Assembly (NCBI RefSeq): GCF_021462225.1
Contig: NC_061816.1
Location: 3,071,249 to 3,135,248 of the forward strand
Direction of reading: 5' to 3'
Length of the DNA stretch: 64,000 nucleotides
From: Girardinichthys multiradiatus
Lineage: Eukaryota > Chordata > Actinopteri > Cyprinodontiformes > Goodeidae
Of the stretch, positions 1 through 10,170 are shown in pieces. A model generated the notes under the pieces. That model searched no databases. It was not told where the DNA came from and saw only the letters and a list, made by a program, of their open reading frames with translations. A program made the position numbers and the translations under genes. Every line of letters begins with the position of its first letter. Positions within the stretch are counted from its first letter, which is position 1.

Positions 1-1437
1 ATTCCTTGCTGAAAGGTATCATTGTACATCTTAAGTAATAGGGGGGCAAGTTTTAAAGAAAACGTTTTGTAAAACTCGACCAGGAAACCATCAGGTCCTG
101 GTGATTTTCCGTTGTTCATTGACTAGATCGCCTTGTATACTTCATTCAAACTTAAACGCGCATCTAGGCCTGCTTTCTCCTGATCTGACAACCTGGGCAT
201 TTCTATATCGGAACAAAATTGTTGCATTGGTAGATCCTCCAAAGGAGCTTCTGACTTGTACAATTGTGGAGAAAAAAAGCCATAAAAACATCACTTATTT
301 CTCAAGGGTTAGATACCATTCGTCCCGTTGGGCAATCGTCTGTGCAGCCCTCCTACCCTTCAAATAGTTTGCTAGTAAACGACCTGCTTTCTCGCCGTGT
401 TCATATAGGGTACCTCTAGCTTTAAGTAACATTTGCTCTGCTTCCACTGTTGAGATCAGGTGAAATTCTGTTTGTCAATTTTCTGTTTGTAGAGTTCTGG
501 AGTAGAAAATTTAGCGTATTGACCATCAAGATCAATAATGTGTTGCAATGTGTTTTTTGATATTGGTTGTTTTCTTTAAATATGCAGAGAACGAGATTAT
601 CTCCCCTCTAAGGACAGCCTTCAACTTTTCCTAGAGCAAGCATAGGTTTGTCTCATTTATCTGATTAGTCTCAAGGAAGCAGTCGATTGATTCATACGTG
701 TAATAAAGTTGCCATCCGATAATAGCGCCAGGTCGAACCTCCAGAAACGAAAATCTCTAGGTTGTGAAGGAAAAAGCATATCTAATTTCAAAGGGGAGTG
801 GTCTGATATTACTCTTGCCTGGTAGTCGACTGAAGTCACTTCAGGAAGTAGAGTGTTATCAATTATGAAACTATGAATTCGTGAATGTGTTTTGTGAACA
901 TGGGAGTAAAAAGAAAACTGTTTATCTGTCCTGTGCAAATTACGCCACACATTTGTAAAACCATATTGGGACATGAATTGTTAAAGAGCCTGTGCCATCT
1001 TAGAAGGTTTGGGATCTTTTGGGTTGGGTTTGTCAAGGATGGGGTTAAGAACCGTATTAATATTGCCACCTAATATCAGACAATTGGAGTATTATTTTGG
1101 TAATGAAGAAACTAGTTTTTTGATGAAATCCTCATCATCGTGATTAGGTCCATATAAACTCACCAGTGTGACAGGTTGCCTGCAGAGGCTGCCAACTACA
1201 ATAACATATCTGCCATTATTTTCAGACACCTCAAATGGAGTATTTCTACTAATTAATATGGCTGCCCCCCTTGTTTTTGTATTAAATCAAGAGTGAAAAA
1301 TTAGGTTTATTCAAGATCGACCCAAATGTTGGTCCCTAGTGCGTAGGTGCGTTTTATGCAGGAAAAGTATATCAGCTTTTAGTTCTTTAATATGAGAAAG
1401 AACTCTTGCTCTCTTTGTAGCTCCAATAACTTAAACC
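1..1437 (-). mobile_element. L1/Tx1-type LINE fragment (endonuclease end of ORF2), copy A
   Basis: Nearly the same sequence occurs at about 35440-36877, in the same orientation. Read on the minus strand it encodes broken pieces of an APE-type endonuclease, ending in an S-D-H-S-P-L motif (657-974), which is the last catalytic block of LINE endonucleases. Frames are interrupted, so it is dead. The fragment stops at about 1437, where unit B continues into more LINE sequence. The left edge runs out of the window. Confidence 0.8.
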
Positions 1438-2112
1438 GTTATTGTTGTACGGCTCGTTGGGAGCCTACTAAAATGAGCTACCTACAAATATGTAAAAAAA
1501 AAAAAAAATCTTACCATCACAGATGTTTTCCAGCGGTTTCCATACCGTCCTCCTGTCCACAACTGGCGGGGAGATGGTCATAAATGCCGTCTATGAGGTC
1601 AAACCACCGCCTCCGCATGCGGTTCGACCTGCTCCGACTGTTGTGGTCTTTGAGGTTAACCAGTCTTCAGTTTCTTCAGCTTTTCCCTGCACTGGCACGA
1701 TGTGCGGTAAAAACAATGGCTTGCCATTTTTTCCGCTATGTCAGCAAACACCGTCTCATTTCTAGTAGCTCCATCCAGAGGCTGTTTTTTATGCTTGCTT
1801 GACTTGAGCGGCTCACCGTACCCATGGCCAATCAGTAAACAGCAGTCTGTTCACGTCACGTTATAATACCGACTCAGCCTCACTTGGCCCTACTAAGAAG
1901 GTGGTACTGAAAAAGTAGGTACCAGTACTGAAAAAACTGTAGTGGAAATGCTCCTAAAGCGAGCCGAGTGGAGCCAAGTCGAGCCAAATCGAGCCATTGG
2001 AAAAGGGGCATATTTGTCCTGCAATTGGATATTGAATTCCAGCTCCAAACCTCCTACAGGTTGATATCACCTTGGGCAAGCCGCTTATTCCCAAGGTTCC
2101 ACATCGATGTAT
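1438..2112. repeat. Unit A/B shared flank followed by an unidentified repeat
   Basis: Bases 1438-1607 match 39330-39386 joined to 40291-40398 of unit B; in B a truncated Tc1 sits between the two halves. From about 1608 unit B no longer matches. The stretch 1610-2010 has no believable gene. It ends in a run of short 'gagccgagt/gagccaagt'-like repeats, which resembles the end of a DNA-transposon MITE, but I cannot assign a family. Confidence 0.55.
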
Positions 2113-2239
2113 AGATATACTAGGGCTGGGCAATAATTTGATTTTATTGATTAATTAGAATTTGCAATTAATGAAGATTTAATTTTTGGGGAATCAGGAT
2201 TTTCCCGACACGCCAATGAACTCGTCAGACCTCTGCAGT

Positions 2240-2475
2240 TGAGTGACACCAGTAGGCCCGTCTCTCACAGAAATGCCGAAAATGGCATCTACAAGGAAGA
2301 CCTTATTCCCAAAAAAGGCACTACTTCATCAATTTTATGGAACTTGTTTGGTTTCGGGACCACAGACTTTGAGCAATGCACGGCACGTTGTAAAACCTTT
2401 TTAAAGTCTGTTGCCACTAAAGGTGGAAGTACTAGGAATGTATTTATTTTTTTAACAGTATCCTGTCCGGCAGAG
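2240..2475 (+). pseudogene. Degenerate BED zinc finger of the hAT transposase
   Basis: The frame reads PKKGTTSSILWNLFGFG, then EQCTARCKTFLKSVATKGGS, which is recognisable as the N-terminal BED zinc finger of ZBED/hAT transposases (family pattern: aromatic residues, C-x2-C, then H-x3-5-H). The second cysteine of the later pair is replaced by Phe, and the histidine pair near residue 70 reads N-V-F-I-F, so zinc binding should be lost. It lies just inside the left TIR, as expected for the transposase N-terminus. A further open stretch (2488-2673) may be the degraded continuation. Confidence 0.65.
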
Positions 2476-2839
2476 TAGCGCTCAGAATTGTTGTCCAAGT
2501 GCCAAGTAAAAGCCCAACAGAGTTACTTAAACAAGTGGAGCATTACGGCAAATGCTTTAAAGCCCTACTTGATATTTATAAAAGAAACTTTAGAAGAAAC
2601 TGCTTGGGATTATTTCAATTGTTATGGAGAGAGAAGTGGGGCGAAAGGGAGAAAAGAGTGGAGAAGAAAATGAAGGATGCAGAGGATACAAGATAACAGC
2701 CTGCTTGCTTCTACACCGGTAGAAACATTCATATTAACAGCTTTTTAATCAAAAAGTGGACAGTACTTATGAATGTAAGATATATTTAGTGGTAAATGTG
2801 GCTCAATATAGAACATGTGTGTATCTGTTAACACCTGAA

Positions 2840-3990
2840 TCTAAACACTTGTGGGTTTGAGTGTGAGCGGGCTTGTGTGTACAAGTTTTCTCCATAAAAA
2901 TATGTAATAGCGAGTGTGAAGAGCCACAGACCTGCCCCCCTGGATCCGGGACAGACACGGAGGAGATCCGAGCCACAAACATCCAAAGGACCCCCAGAGA
3001 ACAGGAACCCCAGGAGAACCACTGCCGGGACTACTGCATCCCCAACCCCAGAGAAGAGCAGGGGAGCGTCCCAGGGGAACCACCCAGATACGACAGTGCA
3101 GAAGCCCCAGGGAGCTGCAGCGATGAGCCCACAGGTTCTGCCGGCAGCTGTCTACGCTCGAGCAGATCCAGCCATGGACCCAGAGACCCTAGACCCCGGG
3201 ACATATCACTCCCCAAGCAGAGGCCCGACAGAGCCCAGGGGTCCAGATCCCGGCAAGCAGACACCTGTAGTGAGCCAGCACACACCAAAGAACCCAGCCG
3301 TGGACTTGAGAACCACAAGTACACCAGTGGGGAGAGACACCAACCACTGGCAGGTAGTGTGGCAAGGAGGAAATAGGCCCCCACATCTGATGGGGCCCCC
3401 CCACCCCCAATAACCCCAACATGAATTTCCCCACAGGGCCACCCCCAACCAGGACAGATATCGAAAACATGCCCCCGAACCCAAACGCTGTGATTCACCT
3501 CCCCACAGGGGCACACCCCCACAGGTGAACTCCATCCTCAAAAAGCCAATGAAGCCACACCCACACAGCGCAAGCTACACGCACAGCCCCGCTCCAAGCA
3601 CCCCCGCCGCATACCACCCCCCACCACACAGCGCATCTCAATGGCAGGGAAAGGGCCCCGCGCAATGCCACCCCAACCCCTGCCCACAGGCGCAACAGGG
3701 CAGACGCCACTGAGCACCACGACCACAACGGAACCCCCGACCCAACACCGAGACGGGAAGAGTGAAGTCCCCGGCCAGCGGGACCACATCACCGCCACTG
3801 CAACGATAGCCCAGGGAGAAACACTATCCAGCTCAGCCTCACCATCGCCGCTCAGCCGATCCAAATGCCGGTGACCCTCACTTTCAAGAAGAAGACACAA
3901 CCCCCCCATCCCACACACTGCAGCCCCTCCGTGCCAGCCCACCGCTCCAATCGCCCCCTGGACACGACAGCCAGCAGAGCAGCATACCGA
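2840..3990 (+). repeat. GC- and CA-rich interspersed repeat inserted in the hAT element
   Basis: The segment is strongly C/A-rich on the plus strand, unlike its AT-rich neighbours, and holds long open frames only because stops are rare in such sequence. About 3400-3770 is clearly homologous to the reverse complement of about 55580-55930: both contain cacctccccacag, cacacccccacag and a shared acggaacccccgaccc. Codon-level similarity is not conserved, so I treat it as non-coding repeat DNA rather than a proline-rich gene. The family is unknown. It separates the BED finger from the rest of the hAT transposase. Confidence 0.6.
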
Positions 3991-4194
3991 CAAGCCCGCC
4001 CAACCGTCTGGCGATGAATTTATTTCACACTTGAAACAAAAGCACTCAGTGGAGTGGAAGAAATGCTGCTCAGGACAGCAACAGACCAGAAATCCCTGCC
4101 AAGAGACAACTCCCCTTAGGGGAATCATTTTCACACTGTGTTCCCAACAAAAAAAAAACGGGGGCCCGATGGAAAGCGATCACAAATACTGTCG

Positions 4195-5277
4195 CGTTGT
4201 TTATTGCCAAAGATACTGTGCCTATTTATACAGTGGAAAAGTCTGGAATGTACTACCTAGCCGGAAATATTTTGCTGAAGTTGCCTTGCCCCACGTGTAC
4301 AACTGCACACGCGAAAGGAAGCTGGCTGCTGTAAGTTTTTACTCTGCCACAACAGACTTGTGACCCAATCGGACAATGGAGCCATATATAGTTTGACTGT
4401 GCATTTTGTCGATGATGACTGGGCTCTACAAAGTGTCTGCCTGCAAACAGCTTACTTTCCTGATGATCACAAAAGTCAGGTCATTGCCGAGGGGTTAATA
4501 GATGCTCTGAACTCCTGGAGCTTTTCCGAAGACTGACTCATCTGTATGACAACAGACAGCGGCACTAACATTATTAAAGCTCTGAAAGACATTGGGTGGC
4601 CAAACCTCCAGTGCTTTGGACATAAACTACATAATGCCATTGGTAAGAATAGAATCTATATAGTAAATCTTATTTTGTATTTTATATGCTTGTCATACAT
4701 AGTGTCTTTTTTGTAATTTGACATGCATTCATGGCCATTTTCCCACAGAAAATACACAGTACACTTAATGCTGAGCAATTAACGTATTTTAATCAAACAA
4801 TACATATTTATACAAAATTTACATGCATGTACCATAATAATTCATGATGGTACATGTACCATGTGACTATGTGTGTGTGTCCCTACATCTGTAAAATAAT
4901 ATCTGAGAAAACAAACGCATCAGTAACCTGATGCGTTTGTGTTTTCATTATTATACAGAGAATGTTGTGAAGGGCCCACGGTTTGAACGTGCCATAGGGG
5001 TTTGTAAAAAGGCTACTGCTGCCTTTTCTTACAGTTGGAAAAAACGAAGAGAACTGAGTGAAGTACAGGCTGTGCTTGGTGAACCCCTGCTTCAACTAAT
5101 AACAGAGTCCCTAACTAGATGGGGTTTGCGTCAAAAAAAGGTACAGAGATTTCTGGAACAGGAAAAAGCGATAGTTCATGTCTTGGGTTCAGACAAGAAA
5201 AGCCGACATCTTGTGCCCAATTGGCAAGATGTTGATGTTTTGGAATCTGTAAATAAGGCTATTAGACCCCTCCAAGA
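4195..5277 (+). pseudogene. hAT/ZBED transposase core, two exons, broken
   Basis: Exon 1 (to 4642) encodes recognisable hAT transposase sequence: SRKYFAEVALPHVYNCTRER, then FYSATTDL, then after a frameshift a VDDDWALQSVC block. Exon 2 (from 4959) reads ENVVKGPRFERAIGVCKK, SYSWKKRREL and LITESLTRWG, followed by WQDVDVLESVNKAI. The intron 4643-4958 has a GTAAG donor and a TTATACAG acceptor, and joining keeps the frame. Defects: the Trp after SATTDL is TGA, there is a frameshift near 4390, an in-frame TGA near 4534, and the 3' part is replaced by a Tc1 fragment at about 5277. In the family this protein cuts and pastes the element in the nucleus. Confidence 0.8.
4643..4958 (+). other. Intron in the hAT transposase, with a hairpin
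   Basis: The donor GTAAGA follows CATTG, and the acceptor is ttattatacag. An inverted repeat lies near the 3' end: arm 4907-4923 and arm 4928-4946, with a 4-base loop and a 2-base bulge. The hairpin includes the region where the branch point would be expected. No coding sequence is seen inside. Confidence 0.6.
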
Positions 5278-6366
5278 GGCCAAGTCATCTGGCGCAGAAC
5301 CCCATCACTCTCCTTCTTGGTCAAATAGCCCTTACACAGCCTGAAGGTGTGTTTGGGGTCATTGTCCTGTCCTGTCCTCCGTGCTTCACGTTGGGAACTA
5401 GGCATGTAGAGTCCATCCATTCACCTCCTTTGCGCCGCACAAAGACACCGTGGTTGGAACCAAAGATCTCAAACTTGGACTCATCAGACCAAAGCACAGA
5501 TTTCCACTGGTCTAATGTCCATTCCTTGTGTTCTTTAGCCCAACCAAGTCTCTTCTGCTTGTTGACTGTCCTCAGCAGTGGTTTCCTAGCAGCTATTTTA
5601 CCATGAAGGCCTGATTCACACAGTCTCCTCTTAACAGTTGTTCTAGAGATGTGTCTGCTGCTAGAACTCTGTGTGGCATTGACCTGTTCTCTAATCTGAG
5701 CTGCTGTTAACCTGCGATTTCTGAGGATGGTGACTCGGATAAACTTATCGTCCGCAGCAGAGGTGACTCTTGGTCATCCTTTCCTGGGGCGGTCCTCATG
5801 TGAGCCAGTTTCTTTGTAGCACTTGATGGTTTTTGCACCTGCACTTGGGGACATTTTCAAAGTTTTCCCAATTGTTCGGACTAACTGACCTTCATTTCTT
5901 AAAGTAATGATGGCCACTTGTTTTTCTTTACTTAGCTGCTTTTTTCTTGCCATAATACAAATTCTAACAGTCTATTCAGTAGGACTATCAGCTGTGTACT
6001 TTATCCACCTCCTGCACAACACAACTGATGGTCCCAACCCCATTTATAAGGCTTGAAATCCCACTTATTAAACCTGACAGGGCACACCTGTGAAGTGAAA
6101 ACCATTTCAGGTGACTACCTCTTGAAGCTCATCAACAGAATGCCAAGAGTGTGCGGAGCAGTAATCAAAGCAAAAGGTGGCTACTTTGAAGAACCTAGAA
6201 TATAAGACATATTTTCAGTTGTTTCACAATTTTGTTCAGTATATAATTCCACGTGTTAATTCATAGTTTTGATGCCTTGAGTGTGAAGCTACAATATTCT
6301 TAGTCATGAAAATTAAGAAAACTCTTTGAATGAGAAGCTGTGTACAAACCTTTGGTCTGTACTGTA
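5278..6366 (-). mobile_element. Tc1-like element fragment, transposase internally deleted
   Basis: On the minus strand from an ATG near 5953 the frame starts MARKKQLSKEKQVAIITLRN, the usual start of one fish Tc1 transposase group. It continues through the paired helix-turn-helix DNA-binding region and the WSDESKFEIFG block with its first catalytic Asp. A large deletion near 5375 removes the sequence up to the second catalytic region. The right terminal repeat (…tttggtctgtactgt, ending about 6365) is present. The left end is lost at the junction with hAT sequence. A stop interrupts the basic linker near 5775. The MITE at 20666-21121 shares its end sequence. Confidence 0.8.
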
Positions 6367-6368
6367 TA

Positions 6369-7978
6369 CAGGTCCTTCTCAAAATATTAGCATATTGTGA
6401 TAAAGTTCATTATTTTCCATAATGTCATGATGAAAATTTAACATTCATATATTTTAGATTCATTGCACACTAACTGAAATATATCAGGTCTTTTATTGTC
6501 TTAATACAGATGATTTTGGCATACAGCTCATGAAAACCCAAAATTCCTATCTCACAAAATTAGCATATTTCATCCGACCAATAAAAGAAAAGTGCTTTTA
6601 ATACAAAAAACGTCAACCTTCAAATAATCATGTACAGTTATGCACTCAATACTTGGTCGGGAATCCTTTGGCAGAAATTACTGCTTCAATGTGGCGTGGC
6701 ATGGAGGCAATCAGCCTGTGGCACTGCTGAGGTCTTATGGAGGCCCAGGACGCTTCGATAGCGGCCTTTAGCTCATCCAGAGTGTTGGGTCTTGAGTCTC
6801 TCAACGTTCTCTTCACAATATCCCACAGATTCTCTATGGGGTTCAGGTCAGGAGAGTTGGCAGGCCAATTGAGCACAGTGATACCATGGTCAGTAAACCA
6901 TTTACCAGTGGTTTTGGCACTGTGAGCAGGTGCCAGGTCGTGCTGAAAAATGAAATCTTCATCTCCATAAAGCTTTTCAGCAGATGGAAGCATGAAGTGC
7001 TCCAAAATCTCCTGATAGCTAGCTGCATTGACCCTGCCCTTGATAAAACACAGTGGACCAACACCAGCAGCTGACACGGCACCCCAGACCATCACTGACT
7101 GTGGGTACTTGACACTGGACTTCTGGCATTTTGGCATTTCCTTCTCCCCAGTCTTCCTCCAGACTCTGGCATCTTGATTTCCGAATGACATGCAGAATTT
7201 GCTTTCATCCGAAAAAAGTACTTTGGACCACTGAGCAACAGTCCAGTACTGCTTCTCTGTAGCCCAGGTCAGGCGCTTCTGCCGCTGTTTCTGGTTCAAA
7301 AGTGGCTTGACCTGGGGAATGCGGCACCTGTAGCCCATTTCCTGCACACGCCTGTGCACGGTGGCTCTGGATGTTTCTACTCCAGACTCAGTCCACTGCT
7401 TCCGCAGGTCCCCCAAGGTCTGGAATTGGCCCTTCTCCACAATCTTCCTCAGGGTCCGGTCACTTCTTCTCGTTGTGCAGCGTTTTCTGCCACACTTTTT
7501 CCTTCCCACAGACTTCCCACTGAGGTGCCTTGATACAGCACTCTGGGAACAGCCTATTTGTTCAGAAATTTCTTTCTGTGTCTTACCCTCTTGCTTGAGG
7601 GTGTCAATAGTGGCCTTCTGGACAGCAGTCAGGTCGGCAGTCTTACTCGTGATTGGGGTTTTGAGTGATGAACCAGGCTGGGAGTTTTAAAGGCCTCGGG
7701 AATCTTTTGCAGGTGTTTAGAGTTAACTCGTTGATTCAGATGATTAGGTTCATAGTTCGTTTAGAGACCCTTTTAATTATATGCTAATTTTGTGAGATAG
7801 GAATTTTGGGTTTTCATGAGCTGTATGCCAAAATCATCTGTATTAAGACAATAAAAGACCTGAAATATTTCAGTTAGTGTGCAATGAATCTAAAATATAT
7901 CAATGTTAAATTTTCATCATGACATTATGGAAAATAATGAACTTTATCACTATATGCTAATATTTTGAGAAGGACCTG
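6369..7978 (-). mobile_element. Tc1-like transposon, near complete, with about 210-bp terminal inverted repeats
   Basis: The ends read caggtccttctcaaaatatt on the left and its near-exact complement on the right, flanked by TA (6367-6368 and 7979-7980), the Tc1/mariner target duplication. The inverted repeats extend about 210 bp each (6369-6575 and 7775-7978). It carries one transposase gene on the minus strand. It was inserted directly beside the right end of the preceding Tc1 fragment. A truncated relative is at 39387-40288. Confidence 0.92.
6646..7650 (-). pseudogene. Tc1 transposase (DD34E), full-length frame but ATG start lost
   Basis: The frame stays open for 334 residues, normal for Tc1 transposases. 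The N-terminal half is the helix-turn-helix region (ADLTAVQKATIDTL…CSQSAVSRHL), then a basic GRKR-rich linker. The catalytic triad is intact: Asp in LFSDESKF, Asp in FQHDLAPAHS and, 34 residues on, Glu in NPIENLW, giving DD34E. The codon just before S-K-T-A-D, where family members start with Met, is ACG (7648-7650). The next in-frame start-like codon (GTG at 7507-7509) would cut off the first DNA-binding helices. If translated, the enzyme excises and inserts the element at TA. I call it a pseudogene only because of the start codon. Confidence 0.85.
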
Positions 7979-8547
7979 TATATATATAACTCTTGTTAAA
8001 TCTAATGCAATTTGATTCTGTGCTATATTAGTCCCAAAAGGAGGAGAATATATTTTGGTAATGGCATAAAGTGTTGACCTTCTGTTTAAGAAAATGTATT
8101 GTCAAAATACTGTAAAGTCGAAACGTTTTTTACCCTAAGACGAGGCACTTTTATTTATTCTTTTATTTTTTTAAGCTACTTGTTGAAGTTATACAAGTGA
8201 ACTTAGGCTTGTTTTGAGATGCATACTCAAAACCGATAAACTAGCTAATATGTAATACCACAGGAATTTTCTGTTGTATTTTCAGTGTTAACAATGGCAC
8301 GCCTGCCATCTTGGTAAATGGCCTGCATCTTGTTCTACGAACATGTTTAACAGCTTGTATTTAGTTGAGGTTTTAAGTCAGGTCAACTTTTAGGATTCAA
8401 ATAATAGCAAGTTTCTGAAAATAATTTCTATAATTTGTTTTCATGAAATGAAAGAGGAAACAAAATCAATTAATCAGATTTGGTAAAAAAAAAAATGGGA
8501 CATTTTATTTTTATTTTTAAGCCATATCGCCCAGCCCTAGGATATAC

Positions 8548-8879
8548 TGGCCTTTTTGTGTGTTGACCACTATAGGTTTATTTACCATTACTGTACCGAA
8601 TTTGGTACCCATTTGACTTAATTTGTTACAATGGCAAGAAGATGTTGTGAGATTATGATTATTTGATTATGAATATTTATAAAAAATATATAATTAAACA
8701 ATCATAATTAATAATGTATAATACAACCAACTTGGGTAAAACAAGCCAATAAATTGAAGCCAAACATGGAAACGTTTCAAATACTAACCGCTGTCTCATA
8801 TTTCTCAATAAAACAAACTGGAAGACGAAACCTTAGACAGCCTGTAGAGCTACGTTGACGAATGTTTTGACAATATAGT
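8548..8879. other. AT-rich spacer, no feature seen
   Basis: This lies between the right target duplication of the hAT element and a LINE ORF1 fragment. No open frame or known repeat is recognised. Confidence 0.5.
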
Positions 8880-9660
8880 AATGGGCAAAACACAAAAATC
8901 TGCATCCATGACCACACCAGCATCAAGATGCCCCCGTTCAGAATACTCGACCAGCGCCTCCACTATCTCTCCAGAGGGTTAGGGCTGATTTCCTGGACTC
9001 TATTGACAAGAAGCTACCCAGTCTGGATGCTCGTCTTACCCTGGTGGAGGTTCTCCACAAGGAATTTCAAGCTCCGATGGAATCTCTGGAGTTCAGCCAC
9101 GAACAACAAGCTTCACTCCCAGCCAAGAAACAAATACTGAGGGATAAGGTAAAGAAACCGATGGAATGATGCAGCTGTCTGAAACAAATAAATGAGGGAG
9201 ACTATCCTGAATATACAAGGTTGGGGAATGCGGGACAACCTTGTCTTCTCCAGCATCCTGGAACGGGCAGAGGAGGACGCTGAATCCACTATCTGGGAAT
9301 TTCTCCAAAGTCAGCTAAAACTCCCAAGTGACGAGGTTAAAAACATCACATTCCATCGTGTTAACTGGCTCGGAGGTAAGAAGCCCGACAACAACTGGCC
9401 TCGGACATTTGCAGTGAAATTCAGGCACTAGAAGCAGCAAGAGCAGGTCAGGAGTTGTGGCAGAGAGCTATGGTTAACAAACTTCCGCATTAAAGACACG
9501 TTCCCAAAGGAGATCCTCGATTAGAGGAGAGTATTATTTCCAATCAGGAAGAAATATATCACTGAAGTGGCTGTAGATAAACTGTTAATGGTCAGTTGTT
9601 CAGGGACCAGGAGATCACTCCGTGGCTTTATTAGGAGCAACAGCAAGATAGTCTAAAACA
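8880..9660 (+). pseudogene. L1/Tx1-type LINE ORF1 fragment (coiled coil plus RRM-like domain)
   Basis: The frames together give an ORF1-type protein. An N-terminal stretch from ATGGGCAAAACAC (8881) leads into a heptad-rich region (SIDKKLPSLDARLTLVEVLH), then the RRM-like core (SQLKLPSDEVKNITFHRVNW and LGGKKPDNNWPRTFAVKF), then a C-terminal block with FPKEILD and VLFPIRKKYI. At least three frameshifts or stops break it. ORF1 proteins coat LINE RNA as trimers. No ORF2 follows it on this strand, and the segment is absent from unit B. Confidence 0.7.
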
Positions 9661-9842
9661 TATAACACTGATTGGATAAGGGGTTAGATAGCAGAGTTCT
9701 AATCTAATGTAAAGCACAGCTCAGCACGACAAAAGCATGTACCTGTAAGGCAGGAGTAAAGAGATTCAAGACATTTTGAGTAAAATCATAACCAATCAAA
9801 AGCATGAAGCTTCTAATAAAAGCATCAAACCAAATTGAAAAT

Positions 9843-10170
9843 CCTCAAAAATAGCAAAAAAGGCTTTATCTAAGTACAAAATAGTAAACATATGGTATTT
9901 TTTATTAACAATGTAATAACTATTCCTTTTCAGCTTAAAATTAAAGCATTTAAATCACTATATACATATGTGTTTTACAAAATAGTAATTTTACCATGAC
10001 ACCATGAAGCCAATATATTTACACTCAAGGTTATCACACTATTGTGGCATCTCTGATTTTACCTACTGTACTTTTAACTGAAAATATTCATAAGATTTCT
10101 TTCTCTAGTTTTAATCATCTTTGTAACATTGTCGAGTTAAAGTTGTTCATAATGCATGTAATGTGTTTTA
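9843..10170 (+). promoter_or_regulatory. Conserved intron/upstream sequence before ZNF-A
   Basis: This aligns closely with 40399-40731 before ZNF-B, and its last part (ttgttcataatgcatgtaatgtg) also precedes the ZNF-C exon at 22090. The shared end is the polypyrimidine and acceptor region of the intron upstream of the zinc-finger coding exon. In ZNF-C the junction reads tttcag; here it reads ttttaa, so that acceptor is lost. A CAG remains at 10178-10182, 12 bases downstream. Confidence 0.6.

Larger units (their letters stand above)
2121..8539 (+). mobile_element. hAT-superfamily element (ZBED-type), degenerate, with nested insertions
   Basis: The ends are short inverted repeats: tagggctgggcaata on the left and the reverse complement of tagggctgggcgata on the right (14 of 15 match). 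They are flanked by 8-bp direct repeats, AGATATAC (2113-2120) and GGATATAC (8540-8547), which match at 7 of 8 positions. Eight-bp target duplications and TIRs of this type fit hAT elements. Inside, on the plus strand, are a broken BED zinc finger (2240-2475) and the middle of a ZBED/hAT transposase in two exons (4195-5277). A GC-rich repeat (about 2840-3990) and two Tc1 elements (5278-7978) interrupt it. The transposase C-terminus, including the hAT dimerisation region, is missing. The element cannot move by itself. Confidence 0.85.

Noticed and set aside
1620..1650. ggttcgac as a tRNA B box
   Set aside because: No cloverleaf, A box or acceptor stem could be formed around it.
2873..3413. Two overlapping 165-167-residue proline-rich frames
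   Set aside because: They arise from C/A-rich composition. The homologous copy at 55.4-56.3 kb does not keep the frames.
5349..5606. A plus-strand frame of 85 residues
   Set aside because: It is antisense to the Tc1 transposase fragment.
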